DNA of 64,000 nucleotides from Datnioides undecimradiatus (Eukaryota > Chordata > Actinopteri > Lobotiformes > Datnioididae). Under the pieces are notes generated by a model. The model made no database searches, was not told the origin of the DNA, and saw only the letters and a list, made by a program, of their open reading frames with translations. The DNA lies in contig WARS01000016.1 in the NCBI GenBank assembly GCA_008933995.1, positions 16,496,886-16,560,885 on the forward strand, in the 5' to 3' direction. How positions within the stretch are numbered: the first letter of the stretch is position 1; each line of letters opens with the position of its first letter. The translations under genes and the position numbers were made by a program. This document shows, piece after piece, positions 29,101-39,641 of the stretch.

Positions 29101-32100
29101 ATCTCTTTGACTACAAATCTCTAGAGGTACAATACATCACAGAGTACTCATCATCAATCAGAAAAAAAACAAACCCAAAAGCATCGTCATCCATAACTTC
29201 AGCCACCGGAATCCTTTTAGTCCTATTATCATTCGACATACCATTGGTCTCTGACTAGTTTTTAGATCTCACTTTGCTGGGTCTACAATAACAATCTACC
29301 ATTTAAAGCCATCTATTTACTTAAAATAAAAGAGGTCTATGTTTTTGTTTATTTTTTGTCTAGCCTTAACAGTACAGCTTTCACTGTTTATAAAAGTTCA
29401 GTGGTTCATGTTCTTAATGGTCAGAGAAATTCAGCAAAGCATGTACACAGACATGCTAAACCAATGGCCAAAGATAAGAAAGACACATTGGCAGTATTAT
29501 TAAAGATAATATTGATTTTGCCTGTAAGGACTATTTTAAGAGTTCTACCTAAAAGTAAAAAAATGTATAAGGTGGTACTCAACATGTCAGATCAAAGTTA
29601 CAGTGCGCTTTGTAGAGTGGATTTCTATTTTACTGCAAATCAGTTCTTTTCTGGAAATATATATGTGCAAAAATGAATGAATAATCAATTCAATATCAGA
29701 TGGCCTGTTCAGAGAATGACAAACATATCACTTCAGAACAGAAGACCTCAAAACCATTATCATATAACAATGCAACTGAAGAGACCTTGACAGGTGTTGA
29801 ATTGGCATCTATGACTGTATTATGGTCTGAACTCTGACACAAACAGAACAAAAAAGGCCCATGGTCTTTTTTTTTAAATTTATGAAGTATAAATGTATAA
29901 AATAAGCATCCTATTTTTTTCCTCAAACATTTAGATCAGATTCAAGACAACTGTAGGAAGTTAAAACCACTTCCTACAAAATACACAGATATAGACAGCC
30001 TGTCCCGCTAAGCTTCCAAAACCACATACATTCCTTTATCCACACCATACCATATCTTATCCCTCTTGGACTCTGGATGGGCCATGTCAAGAACTGCTAC
30101 TGGACTTCTTTTTGTGCCACATAGCTACTATTTTGAGCATATTTGATTTGACTTCTACTATTTTTTATTATATATAAATGCAGTGTGACTGCCTTTTTTA
30201 TTACCTTTTTTGCCTATCCTGCCTACTTAAGTTTGATAGTTTGTTTTTGTGATTTTCTTGCAAGAAGTCCAGCTGCATTTTTAATCTACTTATGTTGGAA
30301 TTTGGACCTTTTCCAATATTTAACCATTTAGTGGCCAAGAAGTATTAGACAGTCTTAAAAACAAGTAGGATCAAAGCACAGAGAGATAGTAAACTTATGA
30401 TACTGTGCTTTATATGTCTGGTTTTTTTTTAAATTACATAATGTATATTTAACGTTTTTAAGTTGCAATATAGAGCTAATCAATTAATTCACATATTAAA
30501 TTTGAAATAATTGCAGTATAAGCTACATTGTATCATGTCTACAAGCAATTATAATTGCATGATAATATAACCTAGTGTATATGGCATCAGTAATTGTCTA
30601 TTAACAGATCTTCAGACAAAGTTATTTCTCACATTTATCTTACTAGCTGCCACAACCTTACACAACCCTGTAGGATATCAGGTGGGGCAGCACATTCTGA
30701 AGTCATTCATGATCTAAAATAAGCAGCAGACTGAAAATCCATGTATGGACTGTTTGACTCTTTTACTCTGTCACTTAGGAAATATTCACATAAAATGTCA
30801 CCACCAAAAAAATTACACAAACTACACACACAAATTAGCCTTTATTTATTCTCACTACTGGATCCAAATCCTTGACCAATGAAGCCAACTTCTAGTTAGT
30901 AGCATCCAGTATAATAAACAAGTAAGGAAGCATGGGCCTATGCTGTTTTAAATGCTGATAATCTGTTATTTATTCTTTAAGACAAATAATATGAGTGTCC
31001 CCATCACTGTTGACTAATGTGTGTAACAATATTAATGCATTTAAAAATTCGGCCCTCATTTAACATTCAATGCTGGAAAGCATTGTGGTTTAGATGTAAA
31101 ATATGTTAGGTGTCTTAATAGCTCACCCAGTGCTGAGATATAGCTATATTGCAAAACTGATGGACTTATTTTAGGGCATTGTTTTAGAGGCATTCAGTCA
31201 CAAATTTACAATTCTAAACTGACGTCTCTTTAAAAATGTCTTCTAAAATCTTATAAACAAGGTCTGTTATGGTCAATAAGAATGGTGGTTCTATATATAC
31301 AGTAATTAGTAACAAACAACATCTTATTTTTTAAAATCTTTTTAAATGATAACCACATTCAAAAGATGATCATAATCATAGCAAAAGGCTGCCCAAGCTT
31401 TTTAACTATAACTAATTCAGTTATGTAAATTTCAGAATTTTCAAATCTCTTGTGGGTTCCAATGCAAGATAGATAATACAGCATTAAGAACACACAGACA
31501 CACACACACACACACGCATAAATGTATTATATTAAATTATATATATCATATATACTATATTACATACAAACCAGTCGAAAGTGTGCTTGTAATATTTGCT
31601 ATTCTATTGTATTTTCTGTTTTACTGTCCTTGATGTATATAATGCATGTAACAGTTTAACCAGTGATTCAGTGTGAGATAAAACTGAGAATATGAGTTGT
31701 TTGAATTCATTACTTCAACTAAGTTTAAAACATTTTCTTTAGTGGAAAAAAAAGACAAGGAACAAAGCAAAAATTAATTGTACACCAAACGTTCAAATCA
31801 ATTGATCATTCTGACACTTATGGAGACATATTCAGGCCCATTTTTAGACCAAAAGCTCTTTGTGTTACTTATGACATTTAAGCAAAATCTTCTTGAAAAT
31901 AAAAAAGTAACTTCAAAAGATAAGACCACTAAATATTGGAATACAGAAATGACAGATTAATGCAGTAATTTCAATAATACTTTTTCATTATTTAAGTTTT
32001 ATATTTCTGTTTTTTTACATTTTTACTTTTAAGAATGTAGCCCAATGTATTTACAATATGTACACTACTTCATGAGAAATATTCAAATACTTTTTGAGTG

Positions 32101-32482
32101 CAGATAATAGTTTTGATATCAAGTTCATCCCAGACACACAGCGGGAGATTTCATGCAGGCGGACATTCCAGCCCAGATATAATGCATCTTCCAGAAGTAT
32201 TTCCCACCAACACAGCTTCTTCAAAATTCCAGTGTTCATTTTGTGTTCATGAACGCCACCAACCAAAGCCCACGGAAAAAAAGAATTTTTCATACAGCAC
32301 CAGCCATGAGCCTTTACTATATATATATGTTCTGATTCTGGGGAGGACATAATTTTGTCTTACCTCTGCAAGAGTTCACTCGTCTCAGGGAGGTAGCCGC
32401 CACTTTGTCCTTTTCCCAGCATTTTTGTTTGGCTTTTCTTGACACTTTCAGTGCCACTTGTCCGATCCCAGGCTTGCTGCAT
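2859..32482 (-). CDS. rbm20: RNA-binding motif protein 20, 5' part (coding exons 1-5; 3' part off the window)
   Basis: RBM20 is a nuclear RNA-binding splicing regulator of heart and skeletal muscle; titin is its best-known target. Five minus-strand exons (32364-32482, 4864-5902, 4325-4389, 3827-3936, 2859-2959) join in one frame into 478 codons. Visible parts: a divergent N-terminus; a glutamine/leucine-rich segment at residues 69-100 containing PASLQLAQLQAQLTLHR, near-identical to human; NQVLSNVAMSQPLFNQLR at about 110-127; a Gly/Ser/Asn-rich low-complexity stretch; and a matrin/U1-type zinc finger with C375, C378, H391 and H397. The RRM, RS region and C-terminal finger should follow to the left of position 1. 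The human neighbour SMC3 lies upstream in the same orientation, which supports orthology. Exons 2-5 are firm by similarity and phase. The first exon rests on phase and signals only. Confidence 0.92.
3827..3936 (-). CDS. rbm20: rbm20 exon 4
   Basis: The 110-nt exon has acceptor TTGTTGCAG and donor CAAG|GTAGGA. It encodes a Ser/Ala/Gly-rich linker ending NSMVYSAASQ, aligned with human NSTAVYNPAGNE. It takes one base to finish exon 3's last codon and leaves one base. The acceptor is followed by further AGs (CTCCGCAG, CAG, TATCAG). The next AG is 8 nt on and out of frame, and a CAG three bases after it makes a NAGNAG pair. Confidence 0.85.
4325..4389 (-). CDS. rbm20: rbm20 exon 3 (second half of zinc finger)
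   Basis: The 65-nt exon lies between the acceptor GTTTAG and the donor GAAAG|GTGAG. It encodes DWDQHVKGKLHLQNRMLYTSE, with the two zinc-binding histidines in H-x5-H spacing (human DWELHVKGKLHAQK). Entry phase 0, exit with two bases. Confidence 0.93.
4864..5902 (-). CDS. rbm20: rbm20 exon 2 (large exon, leucine-rich region and first half of zinc finger)
   Basis: The acceptor is TTTTTCTCAG just above 5902 and the donor is CTCAAG|GTGATT at 4864/4863. The exon is 1039 nt and encodes residues 40-386. It contains the conserved PASLQLAQLQAQ block, a long Gly/Ser/Asn/Gln-rich region, ELYNPEEPTPD (human ELYDPEEPTSD) and the first zinc-finger half CSICDKKVYNLK. A second AG six bases downstream (TATCAG) would remove two residues in frame. 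Confidence 0.95.
5903..13835 (-). other. rbm20: rbm20 intron 1, 3' part: no gene recognised
   Basis: AT-rich unique-looking DNA. It holds a 9-bp perfect inverted repeat at 6483-6506, a possible 19-nt exon at 7754-7772 and the teleost repeat fragment at 8221-8345. Short open frames at 10073-10465 and 11377-11787 have no recognisable domain; the second is open on both strands. Confidence 0.6.
8221..8345. repeat. Fragment of a widespread teleost interspersed repeat
   Basis: The block around GGGTTCAGTGTCTTGCCCAA, followed by GGACACCTCGGCATG, is one I recognise as recurring across many fish genomes. I cannot name its class with certainty. Two related sub-blocks (CTATTCATACACTAATGGGA at 8221 and CATTCACACACTGATGGGA at about 8266) sit in tandem. 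It looks truncated, with no clear ends or target duplications. Confidence 0.55.
13836..13869. repeat. (AC)n microsatellite
   Basis: About 17 AC units directly abut the left inverted repeat of the mariner-like MITE that follows. A TACATATATATGTATA palindrome precedes it. Confidence 0.97.
13868..14092. mobile_element. Tc1/mariner-type MITE (non-autonomous)
   Basis: The left end reads ACTGTAGCCCATAAAGTTGA. The right end contains TTCCAACTTTATGGGCAACA, so the ends are inverted copies over about 20 bp with a few mismatches. The right end carries a duplicated terminal block (CTTTATGGGCAACACTG then CTTTACGGGCAACAGTG). The interior of about 150 bp has no open frame and resembles a fish mariner-like MITE I have seen before. 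The TA target sites are hidden because both flanks have become CA/TG microsatellites. Confidence 0.65.
14089..14166. repeat. (TG)n microsatellite with TA-rich ends
   Basis: GT run at 14090-14100, ATATGTATAT, then about 24 GT units at 14111-14158 followed by TATATATAT. It is the mirror-image partner of the AC tract at 13836-13869. Confidence 0.97.
14167..23860 (-). other. rbm20: rbm20 intron 1, middle part: no gene recognised
   Basis: Non-coding by inspection. It includes a CTCF-like motif at 14901-14912, a pyrimidine-rich tract at 17300-17395 (its minus strand is a purine-rich stretch ending in GAG|GTAAGAAA, a usable donor) and a TTTG run at 21335-21350. No ORF here resembles a known protein. 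Confidence 0.6.
14901..14912 (+). promoter_or_regulatory. CTCF-like motif, forward
   Basis: CCACTAGGTGGT matches the CTCF core CCASYAGRKGGC at 11 of 12 positions (T for the last C). Sequence match only; occupancy is not shown. Confidence 0.3.
23911..24492 (+). pseudogene. Decayed mariner-family transposase (Mos1/GVQW3-like), C-terminal half
   Basis: One frame reads VTSDEGRIIGYNTET, then VNAAFYCTVWRHLGT, and after a TGA stop at 24259-24261 HPPCSLYLAPCNLSVFPKMK. These line up with the mariner motifs TGDESWIYGYDPET, VNxxFYCDVLRRL and HPPYSPDLAPCDFFLFPKMK. Other blocks lie in other frames: an HHDNAPAH-like VLHHGNML near 24274 and QWKSLQAPR near 24070, so there are also frameshifts. Of the catalytic DD34D residues only the first aspartate remains; the second is Gly and the third Asn. 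The N-terminal helix-turn-helix part is not recognisable and no terminal repeats were found. It sits in rbm20 intron 1, antisense to the gene, and is non-functional. Confidence 0.8.
28989..29000 (+). promoter_or_regulatory. CTCF-like motif, forward
   Basis: CCAGCAGGTGGG matches the CTCF core at 11 of 12 positions (G for the last C). Sequence match only. Confidence 0.3.
31490..31515. repeat. (CA)n microsatellite
   Basis: Mostly CA dinucleotides with one GA interruption. Confidence 0.9.
32364..32482 (-). CDS. rbm20: rbm20 candidate first coding exon (ATG at 32480-32482)
   Basis: The ATG has G at -3, and an in-frame TAG at 32498-32500 closes the frame upstream. The reading frame starts MQQAWDRTSGTESVKKSQ and ends after 39 codons with two bases (AG) at a strong donor, AGAG|GTAAGAC. 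Exon 2 begins with the single base needed to finish that codon (AG+T, Ser). A TATA-like stretch lies about 290 bp upstream. I do not recognise this peptide: human RBM20 starts with a proline-rich segment that is absent here. A second in-frame ATG (codon 21) has A at -3. The open frame at 32317-32697 in another register runs through the donor and is a shadow. Competing first exons are listed at 37181-37215 and 42658-42711. Confidence 0.5.
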
Positions 32483-32800
32483 TGCAAAACAAACTCCCTA
32501 GCACCACCTGCAGCCTCAACACCCCTAACCTCCCCAAACACCCCCCTCAAAAATAACGATCCAAAGACAGCAAATCGTGATGAGTCAACTTTCTCTAGCC
32601 TGCTCTGTTCTTCACTCCCCTTACTGCACTGACAGATGACGGAAAGGCCAGCAGGCGGGAAAAGACAGGCTACTAAGCACTTCAGCAGCTCTTCCACTCA
32701 GCTACCCCTGATCGACAGCAGCAAAGGCAACAAAGCCCCCTTTAGTCTCTTCTCTCTAAATCTCTTTCCCTATAAACTATAGTATATACCCTTACAAGAG
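32483..32800 (-). promoter_or_regulatory. rbm20: Candidate rbm20 5' UTR and TATA-like promoter
   Basis: On the minus strand GGGTATATACTATAGTTTAT (about 32773-32792) offers TATA-like sites. A start about 30 nt downstream would give a 5' UTR of roughly 270 nt before the ATG at 32482. The surrounding 32.4-33.1 kb is less AT-rich than its flanks, and an inverted CCAAT box (ATTGG) lies near 33100. Whether this or the zone at 38.2-39.0 kb is the main promoter cannot be decided here. The minus-strand sequence TTTCCGTCATCTGTCAG at about 32630 could also be an acceptor, which would make the ATG exon internal. Confidence 0.4.
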
Positions 32801-35800
32801 TTTCCTTTCCTTCCCCACCTCTATCCAGTGTCAACAGATGGGGGAATCAGAGCTAGAGCCTCTTCAGTGGGAAACAGGAGGTTGACTGAGTGAAGTTTAA
32901 GAGGGAATAACAGACGAGGTGGGCTCAGGGGACAGTAGAAGGGGGGTGAGCTGAAAGGGACCAACTGGGAGTCCCTGCCCGGGACAGCTCTGCGCGGCAC
33001 AACAACAGGGACAAGAAAGTCCCTCCTGCCACTGCTGATTATCACCTCCACAGTCCCACACAAACACACACCCACAGACAGACGCACTCTCACATAGTCT
33101 GGCCAATGAAGGGATGCACTGGGGTTCTGGGAATGCCATCAGTCACTCAATAGGTGTCGGGATCAATTTAGCTGCTGAATCATTGGAGGGGTTCAGTCTC
33201 CAGCCCTGGAACACAGTGTCAGATTATTCACATTTTGTAATGGTCTGGCAGTCTGTGGTTTCACATCTGTGAGCCAAAAGGTAGGGCATGTATGGTAGTA
33301 AATTATCATTAGGGGAAGAAAAGAACTGAATGAGAGCACATAAAACACCATTGAAGACTACACCACACCTCAAAAGGAAGAGATGATTTGACTTTAAGTG
33401 TTGCCTGGTTGGATTTTTAATTATTATTTATTCATGTTGGATGTCAAGATAGGGAATTTTTATTTGGCAGGGGACTTGATACTCTGACAGGGTCTCTAGA
33501 CTGCTTCCAAAGGATCAGTCTGAGAATCCCAGATTCAATTTCCTAAACGTTTTTCTAAAACTCTGTCTCCATTTAAAGACATACAACTTGAAACTAGATA
33601 TTTGCTTAAAATGCATTTTACAAAATGTTCAAATTTGAACAAAACAGTGTGACAAATGGCTTTAGATCACATAAACCAGGCATTCTTATTGTGTAACCAG
33701 ACATTTGGGCTCATCCTGGGCTTATGAATCTACTTACAAATGTACAGAGAGTAGAGGGAAAACAGACTGAAGGACAATACAAAGAACTGCGAACTGATTT
33801 CCTGGTGAGCTCTGATAGACGGCACACTGAGACACACACAAACTCCACACACAGTTGGTGATTATCATGCAAGCTATCTCACAGCTAATGTCTTTTTAAT
33901 TAACTGTTTGGAAGAAAAAAACTGACCACACAAATAATCCAGGGGTCAGATTTGAGAAGAAATTTGCTTTGCATTCTGTCTGAACACCTTTTTTTCTCAA
34001 ATGTAAATGTCTTGTGAATTAACTCAAATCTTCACTGATTGCAGACAAAAGCACATTGCCTCCTTTCCATCAAGAATCTGAATTACAACTCATTAACCAT
34101 CAATCAAGAGAGGAAACATTCTCTCCATCTACACATTGTCCGCTCCAATGATGAATAGCAAAAGTCAAAAAACATCTGACAGATTTCTTGCTGACAACCA
34201 CCGGGAAACTCTCACTGCAAGCACGTGCATATATTCATGTGACAACTCTACATAACAATCCCCCCACTTATTTTTGGCCCTGTGAGAAAGCAGATACCAC
34301 TGTAGCATGAAGTGGTTTCTATAATGGTGCATGCCTGAATGACTCAGTGTTGAGCTTGGCAGTAACGGAGGTAAATTACAATTAAACTGTTTTGTACAGA
34401 GAATCTCCTGCAATCTTCCAAAATCATCAAATTCAACATCCACAATACAATAGCTACCTTGACGAATGCTGAAATCGTTCCTTACACACACAGTATAACA
34501 GGTCCTTTCTCTTTAATTTATTCTGAAAAAAACTTTAGCACACATATTACATATATCAGAACAGACATATTCTCTTAAGGGCAATTCCAGAAAAGAGTGC
34601 ACCAATCTATAAATAAAATTGTGAGATGGCCACAATTTACTGCACACTATCTTCTTTGAAATGAATCAAATATGGGCTACTTTCCAGTGGTGGCAGCAGT
34701 TTAGGGTATGGAAAAAAAAAGGGAAAACACCTGCTTGCACACATCAGATATTAAAGCTCCTAATTCAATCTTCGAAAATTACCACGGTGACACCCATGTC
34801 AAGGAATTTCACAATCATGCCTCTGAGTGAGTCTGTATGTATCTCTGTTTGAGTGCTATCTAAGTAAAACTGCTGTCCAGTTGTAATCATTATGGTATTT
34901 GTAGTCTATCAGAATATCAGCAAAGCCTTCTCACAACTCAAACAGTGTGCCATCAAACCACATGTCCCATGATTCACCAATGCAGCCTCACCAGCTAACA
35001 TTAGCACAGTTGTGTGATCTGAGAACACACTGAGAAGTGATCTGTCATAGTCAGTGTAGCCAGCTGTGGCATGATGAAAAGTCATTTCTGATGACAGAGA
35101 GTGGCAGCAGGAAGCCTTGCAAAGAATTAACTGATGTCAAAGAGTGCAAGTCCAAGTCACACTCAGCACTCCAAGCCTGGTCCTACAGATATGGCTCTCA
35201 GTTTACTTGAAGCAAACAGGCTGTCCTGTAGTGCTATTGTTCTTTAATCATCACTAAATAGATTAATTACAATCTGTAAATGTGTTATAGGTTTTTTCAG
35301 TGTCAGTCTCTCTCTCTCTCTCACTACATATATACATAGACACACACAGACACACACATAAAATTTGTGTATGCACAAACATCCACCCCCTTTGTACTGC
35401 TGATACACACACTAAAAATAGAAAAATAGGGCATTTCTAGCTAACCATGCAGATTTTATATGGCTGAAGTTTTCCCCACAATCTGAAATATATGATATAT
35501 TATTAACAACCTAAAATATTATACATGCCTGTGTGAAAGAAACTATATAAGAAATTATTTTGGCATAATAACCGTGACAAACTTTAAAATATGATAAGTG
35601 TGTGTGTCTGTGCTTTAGTCTACATTGTGTGTGTCCAAACTGGTATGTGTGGATTATATAGTAAAGTATATCTTAGCATGCATGTAGTCATTATTAGGAA
35701 ATTAAGAGTTATTTAGAGTGTCTCTAGTCTTACAGGGATAAAGGGAACAGGGAGATTGTTTGTCTCTTGTGCTAATCTTGTTGGATGAAAAATGTAATGG

Positions 35801-37180
35801 CACCACAAGTTCTCTGTATCAGTATCACCATTATATTTTGTGACACAATAATTCAGTGAAATAAAGACAACCATAACAATCCACACCATTTGCCAAATGC
35901 CAAAGTAATACTGTGCTAAGTAAGAAGCAACTCCCTTTCCAGGCGATCGGTTTTCCAGAATTGCTCCCAGTGCAGCTGAGAATGCCGCTCTGGAGCTGAG
36001 CATTCCCATGAAGAGAGGAATGTTTATTTTGCGGAGGATTTAAGCTGACATGTGTGAAGCCATTAAGCAGGCTTAGTTTGTTAATTAAAGCCATTCTAAT
36101 ATTCTACCTTTAGCCTCATTAGAGTGCGACCTCTATGTTGAGAACTGAGCGGTCTGCAGTATGTGACAAGCCAGCGCTCACAAATTCATTCATGAACACA
36201 TGTGACACACATACACACACACAAACATACGCATTGAAGGTCAAATGTGGTTATGGCCATTGCATGAGAAGAAGGTATCCATTTCAGTAGGCCCCCTTTT
36301 ATTGTGTGTAAGCCTGAACTAGCACACCAGAGAGCACTACTGACACCAACAAACATACAACAATGTGCATGTAGTGTCGTGATAAAGCTGTTAAAGAAAA
36401 TGTATCTTTTTAATAATAATTTTATGTCAAAAGGAGCACTTTTTTATTTATCTAATTTCAAAGTTCATTTGGAATTGTATACTTTGCAGGAAGAAAAAGC
36501 CTCTGGCAGAGCAATTATACAACTACATTAAACACCATTAATTCCTGTGTCAAGAAAAAAGTCACAACAAAAAGACTCTGGCAAATGTCATTTGCAGTAT
36601 AGGCATTTGGTGCCCTTGTGGCCAACCCAGACTTCAGAGAAGTTATGACCAGCTATCAGCATTTGGCCAAGGATCCAGAGAACATATGACCTCATAAAAC
36701 GAGCTTAAAAAAGGAATGAGGCACCAGCAATCACTGACAACAGCTTGTAAATTCCATTGTTCACAACACCAGTCACATTTTTTTATTGTTGAACTAAAAT
36801 TACACAGTGACACAGCTATGCCATGGTGTACAGAAAGGCCACTGTTCAATCATGCTACTGGCTTTAATGGAAGACAAACAGAAAAAAAAGGTTTTTTAGA
36901 CAAGAGAATATTAACAGTTAGTTTTATAGTCCTGAACGAAACTGACACCAGTGGAGGAACTGGCATTACATCAGCAGCAGATTTTGTGTCAAACCTGAGA
37001 AGCTTTAAACAGCTCAGAGGTAGTTTGTTAACACATTCACATTTTATAGACTCCCTACACTAACAGATAATTAAGTGGCAAGTCTTGTAAAAAGCATACA
37101 CAGATTCTTTTACTTAATCTGTGGACTGCCTTCTACGGTTAAGTACAAATTAAACTGTGAATTTACAACTTCACACTTAC
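32801..37180. other. Region upstream of rbm20: no gene recognised
   Basis: Contains a TC run at 35306-35322 with CA-rich sequence after it. Open frames at 32821-33139 and 34165-34491 (minus) show no known domain. Confidence 0.5.
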
Positions 37181-37215
37181 CTTAAAATTGCTTTCATACG
37201 AACTGCTTTCATCCT
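37181..37215 (-). other. Candidate short exon (35 nt) upstream of rbm20
   Basis: Bounded by TTGATTTTCAG and a consensus donor TTTAAG|GTAAGTG. It contains ATG AAA GCA GTT CGT and ends with two bases of a codon, the phase rbm20 exon 2 accepts. With the donor at 38223 it would form a 1-kb intron. It may be a 5' UTR or alternative first exon of rbm20, part of a non-coding RNA, or chance. Confidence 0.3.
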
Positions 37216-38221
37216 CTGAAAATCAATAGTGAGTAAAGACAGCTTATTGAGTTGAGGTTCCTGCCAGGGATAAAAAGACCATTAAGAACATTACTCTGAA
37301 ATAAATGTACTATTGTTTGACTTTAATAATACTCAATAATACTCAACTGTCTGGAAAATTCCTGTGTCATATATGACAGTCAACCTTTTTTTTCCATTTC
37401 AAATTGCATCAATGCTGATAAACCAGTGCCTCATAGTTAGCAGGAGCAGCAAAGACAAATATTAGCAAATGACATTTAATGATAAATACCACCTATGTTT
37501 TTATCCCAACAAGTGATCTGTGGGAAGTCAAATGTTAAAACACTACAAAATGACTGCCTAGAACTTCTACACAATAGAAGCAAACAACTTAGTCTGAAAG
37601 ATCATCAACTAGACCTCTTCTATCAGTTTTGCACAGATCCAGATTAAATTACAAAGTCTTACAAATCACACGATAAGACATTAAGAGACACTGACCTATT
37701 TTGTGTATATCACACTGTACCTCAAGCATTCAGCAGAGGTCATGTAGTGAAATCACAGGCCAGATCAGCTGGTGACCTTTGGTTCCACATTGTCTAAGCC
37801 AGGGCCTCCTGCAGGGCTCCAACAGCTCAACAGCAGGCCAAAAGGGGTTAATGTCTGTCTGACTGTTAAGCAGATTGGTGTCAGCTAAAAAAACATGACT
37901 CTCAGAGAACCCCTGGAGTTAAAACTAATATTATTCTTCAATTAAAAACCTATGTGTTTTTATCCAAGTTAATTATGGGTATTTTCATATATGAGGTAAT
38001 GCAAGAATTTTGTGTCTAGCTAATCAGTTTACCCAAATGCATGGAGGTGGTGTGGACAAGTTTAGCTAACTTACTATCCTGCATCATCTTATTAGAGTCA
38101 TAAGACTAGCTAATAACTAATCTAAACAGTATGGGTGCCGTGGCTAATCTGGCTACCTAGCTAATTTACTAGCAAATATCTTCAAATGTCTAATATAACT
38201 GGTACTACTGATACAGTACTT

Positions 38222-39060
38222 ACCTCAACAGTTAAAGAAAATAGGCAAACGTGATGGCGCATTGCATCCCGGGTAGTGGTTGCAATTATTTCAGATACAC
38301 ATCATTTTGCAGTGCTACAGAACCGTTTGTTATTAACTATAAAAGAATGTCACAACATTTAAACATTTCTATTCAAAGCAAAAGAAAAAAAATATCCGAT
38401 CTGTGGAGTTTAAGTTAAGAATCGATACATAAATTATTTACAATTTTCATGTTCCTGTTTCAACAAATACCTGTATGGTACTTCATCCCTTCTAATGTCA
38501 CTCATTAGCTATTTTTGTTGAACTTACACAAACAATACATGTATATGGTAAACTGTAATTCAAATGTCTGACCATTTTATGTGCGTTTTCAATGTTACTT
38601 ACCAAGAGGCTGAATTCACTTCTTTGTCTCAAGAGTCCTTTCTATGTGATGACAGCCCCTAACAAAACACTTCATTTGGTTATCTGAGGCAAAGATAGTG
38701 TCGTTTACTTAGTAACTTATTTATTTATTGGTCATTCACCTACAGCATTGTTCAGTTAGGGAGGCTTGCTGTAGGCTTACATTAACGTTAGCATTACCGT
38801 TAGCAAGTTAGCATTGACTAATGTGACGACGGTTAACTGAAAAGCAAAGCAGCGTTAGCTAGCTAAAAAAAATAGGGCCGCAGTGGAAAAAGTGACTTAG
38901 AGAGTTAGGTCAGACAAAGGGCATTTTTAGCATATTTTACCTAAACTGATACCTGGACATTTCCGTTGGTAACCATGAGTCAAATGTAATCAAGCGCGCT
39001 ACTGTTAGGTATTTGGTTCATGCGACAAATGTGTGATGCTACGTTTACAGGAATACGGAA
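38222..39060 (-). promoter_or_regulatory. Promoter-like zone with strong minus-strand splice donors
   Basis: Two near-perfect donors face left: GAG|GTAAGTAC (exon end 38224) and TTG|GTAAGTAA (exon end 38603). Just upstream of the first lies ACTACCCGGGATGCAATGCG followed by GCCATCACG, which looks like a housekeeping promoter element (YY1-like ATGGCG on the plus strand). The zone is rich in GTTAGC/GCTAAC units (38760-38880 and 38060-38180), which I have often seen near fish promoters. It probably starts a transcript towards rbm20. Confidence 0.35.
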
Positions 39061-39282
39061 ATTTGGGTTAGATGTCAAACAGCAAACAGTCGATGTAGAA
39101 CATTTTCCTTAAACATCGATGCTGCAAACTTGTAGCTTTTAATGCTAATTACGTACTTAATTCCATTATACTTTACAGGATGATGATGTTCTTAAAATTT
39201 TCTGGGGAAGTAGATTTTGATTTAACTGGACAGTTATAAAATTATTATTAGTTTCCCAGGAGGGAGAAAAATGTCATGTGAA

Positions 39283-39580
39283 CACTTTGATGCATGAATT
39301 ATGAAAACTTCAGCCAAGATTTTTTATTTATTTTTTTCCCTAAGTTTTTTTTATTTTTCTAAGGCCATGAAAAAAGAAAAAAAATTATTTTTTTCAAGAA
39401 AATTTTCCACATGTCCACTCGGGTGGACAGCATGCATTTTGAGTATTTTAACTAAAGAAATATGCTGTTACAATAATGTGAACATATTTTGACATACTGT
39501 AACACTGTTCAGCCCATAAATATACAAGAAAATGGCTTTTGAATAGCTGTCCACTGTAGTGACCATTATGCATCAAAGGG
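39283..39580. mobile_element. piggyBac-type MITE (non-autonomous)
   Basis: The right end is ATGCATCAAAGGG followed by the target TTAA (39581-39584). The left end is CACTTTGATGCAT, an inverted copy with one mismatch, preceded by TGAA, a decayed TTAA. Length 298 bp. Near the middle is a palindrome, GTCCACTCGGGTGGAC, at about 39413-39428. The interior is A/T-rich without coding capacity. I recognise the family as a common teleost piggyBac-like MITE. Confidence 0.8.
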
Positions 39581-39641
39581 TTAATTAAAGTAAATTGACA
39601 TTTGAACATCATTATTGACCGCAAACACCAGTGAACAAATG

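Larger units (their letters stand above)
24500..32363 (-). other. rbm20: rbm20 intron 1, 5' part: no gene recognised
   Basis: From the donor of the candidate first exon (GTAAGA at 32363) to the mariner fossil. AT-rich. It holds a CTCF-like motif at 28989-29000 and a CA microsatellite at 31490-31515. Short open frames lack recognisable domains. Confidence 0.55.

Noticed and set aside
32317-32697. 126-codon minus-strand open frame overlapping the candidate rbm20 exon 1
   Set aside because: It runs straight through a strong donor, has no recognisable domain, and lies in a different register from the phase-compatible frame.
34165-34491. 108-codon minus-strand open frame (IVDVEFDDFGRLQEI)
   Set aside because: Protein-like in parts but closed on both sides, with no splice context or known family.
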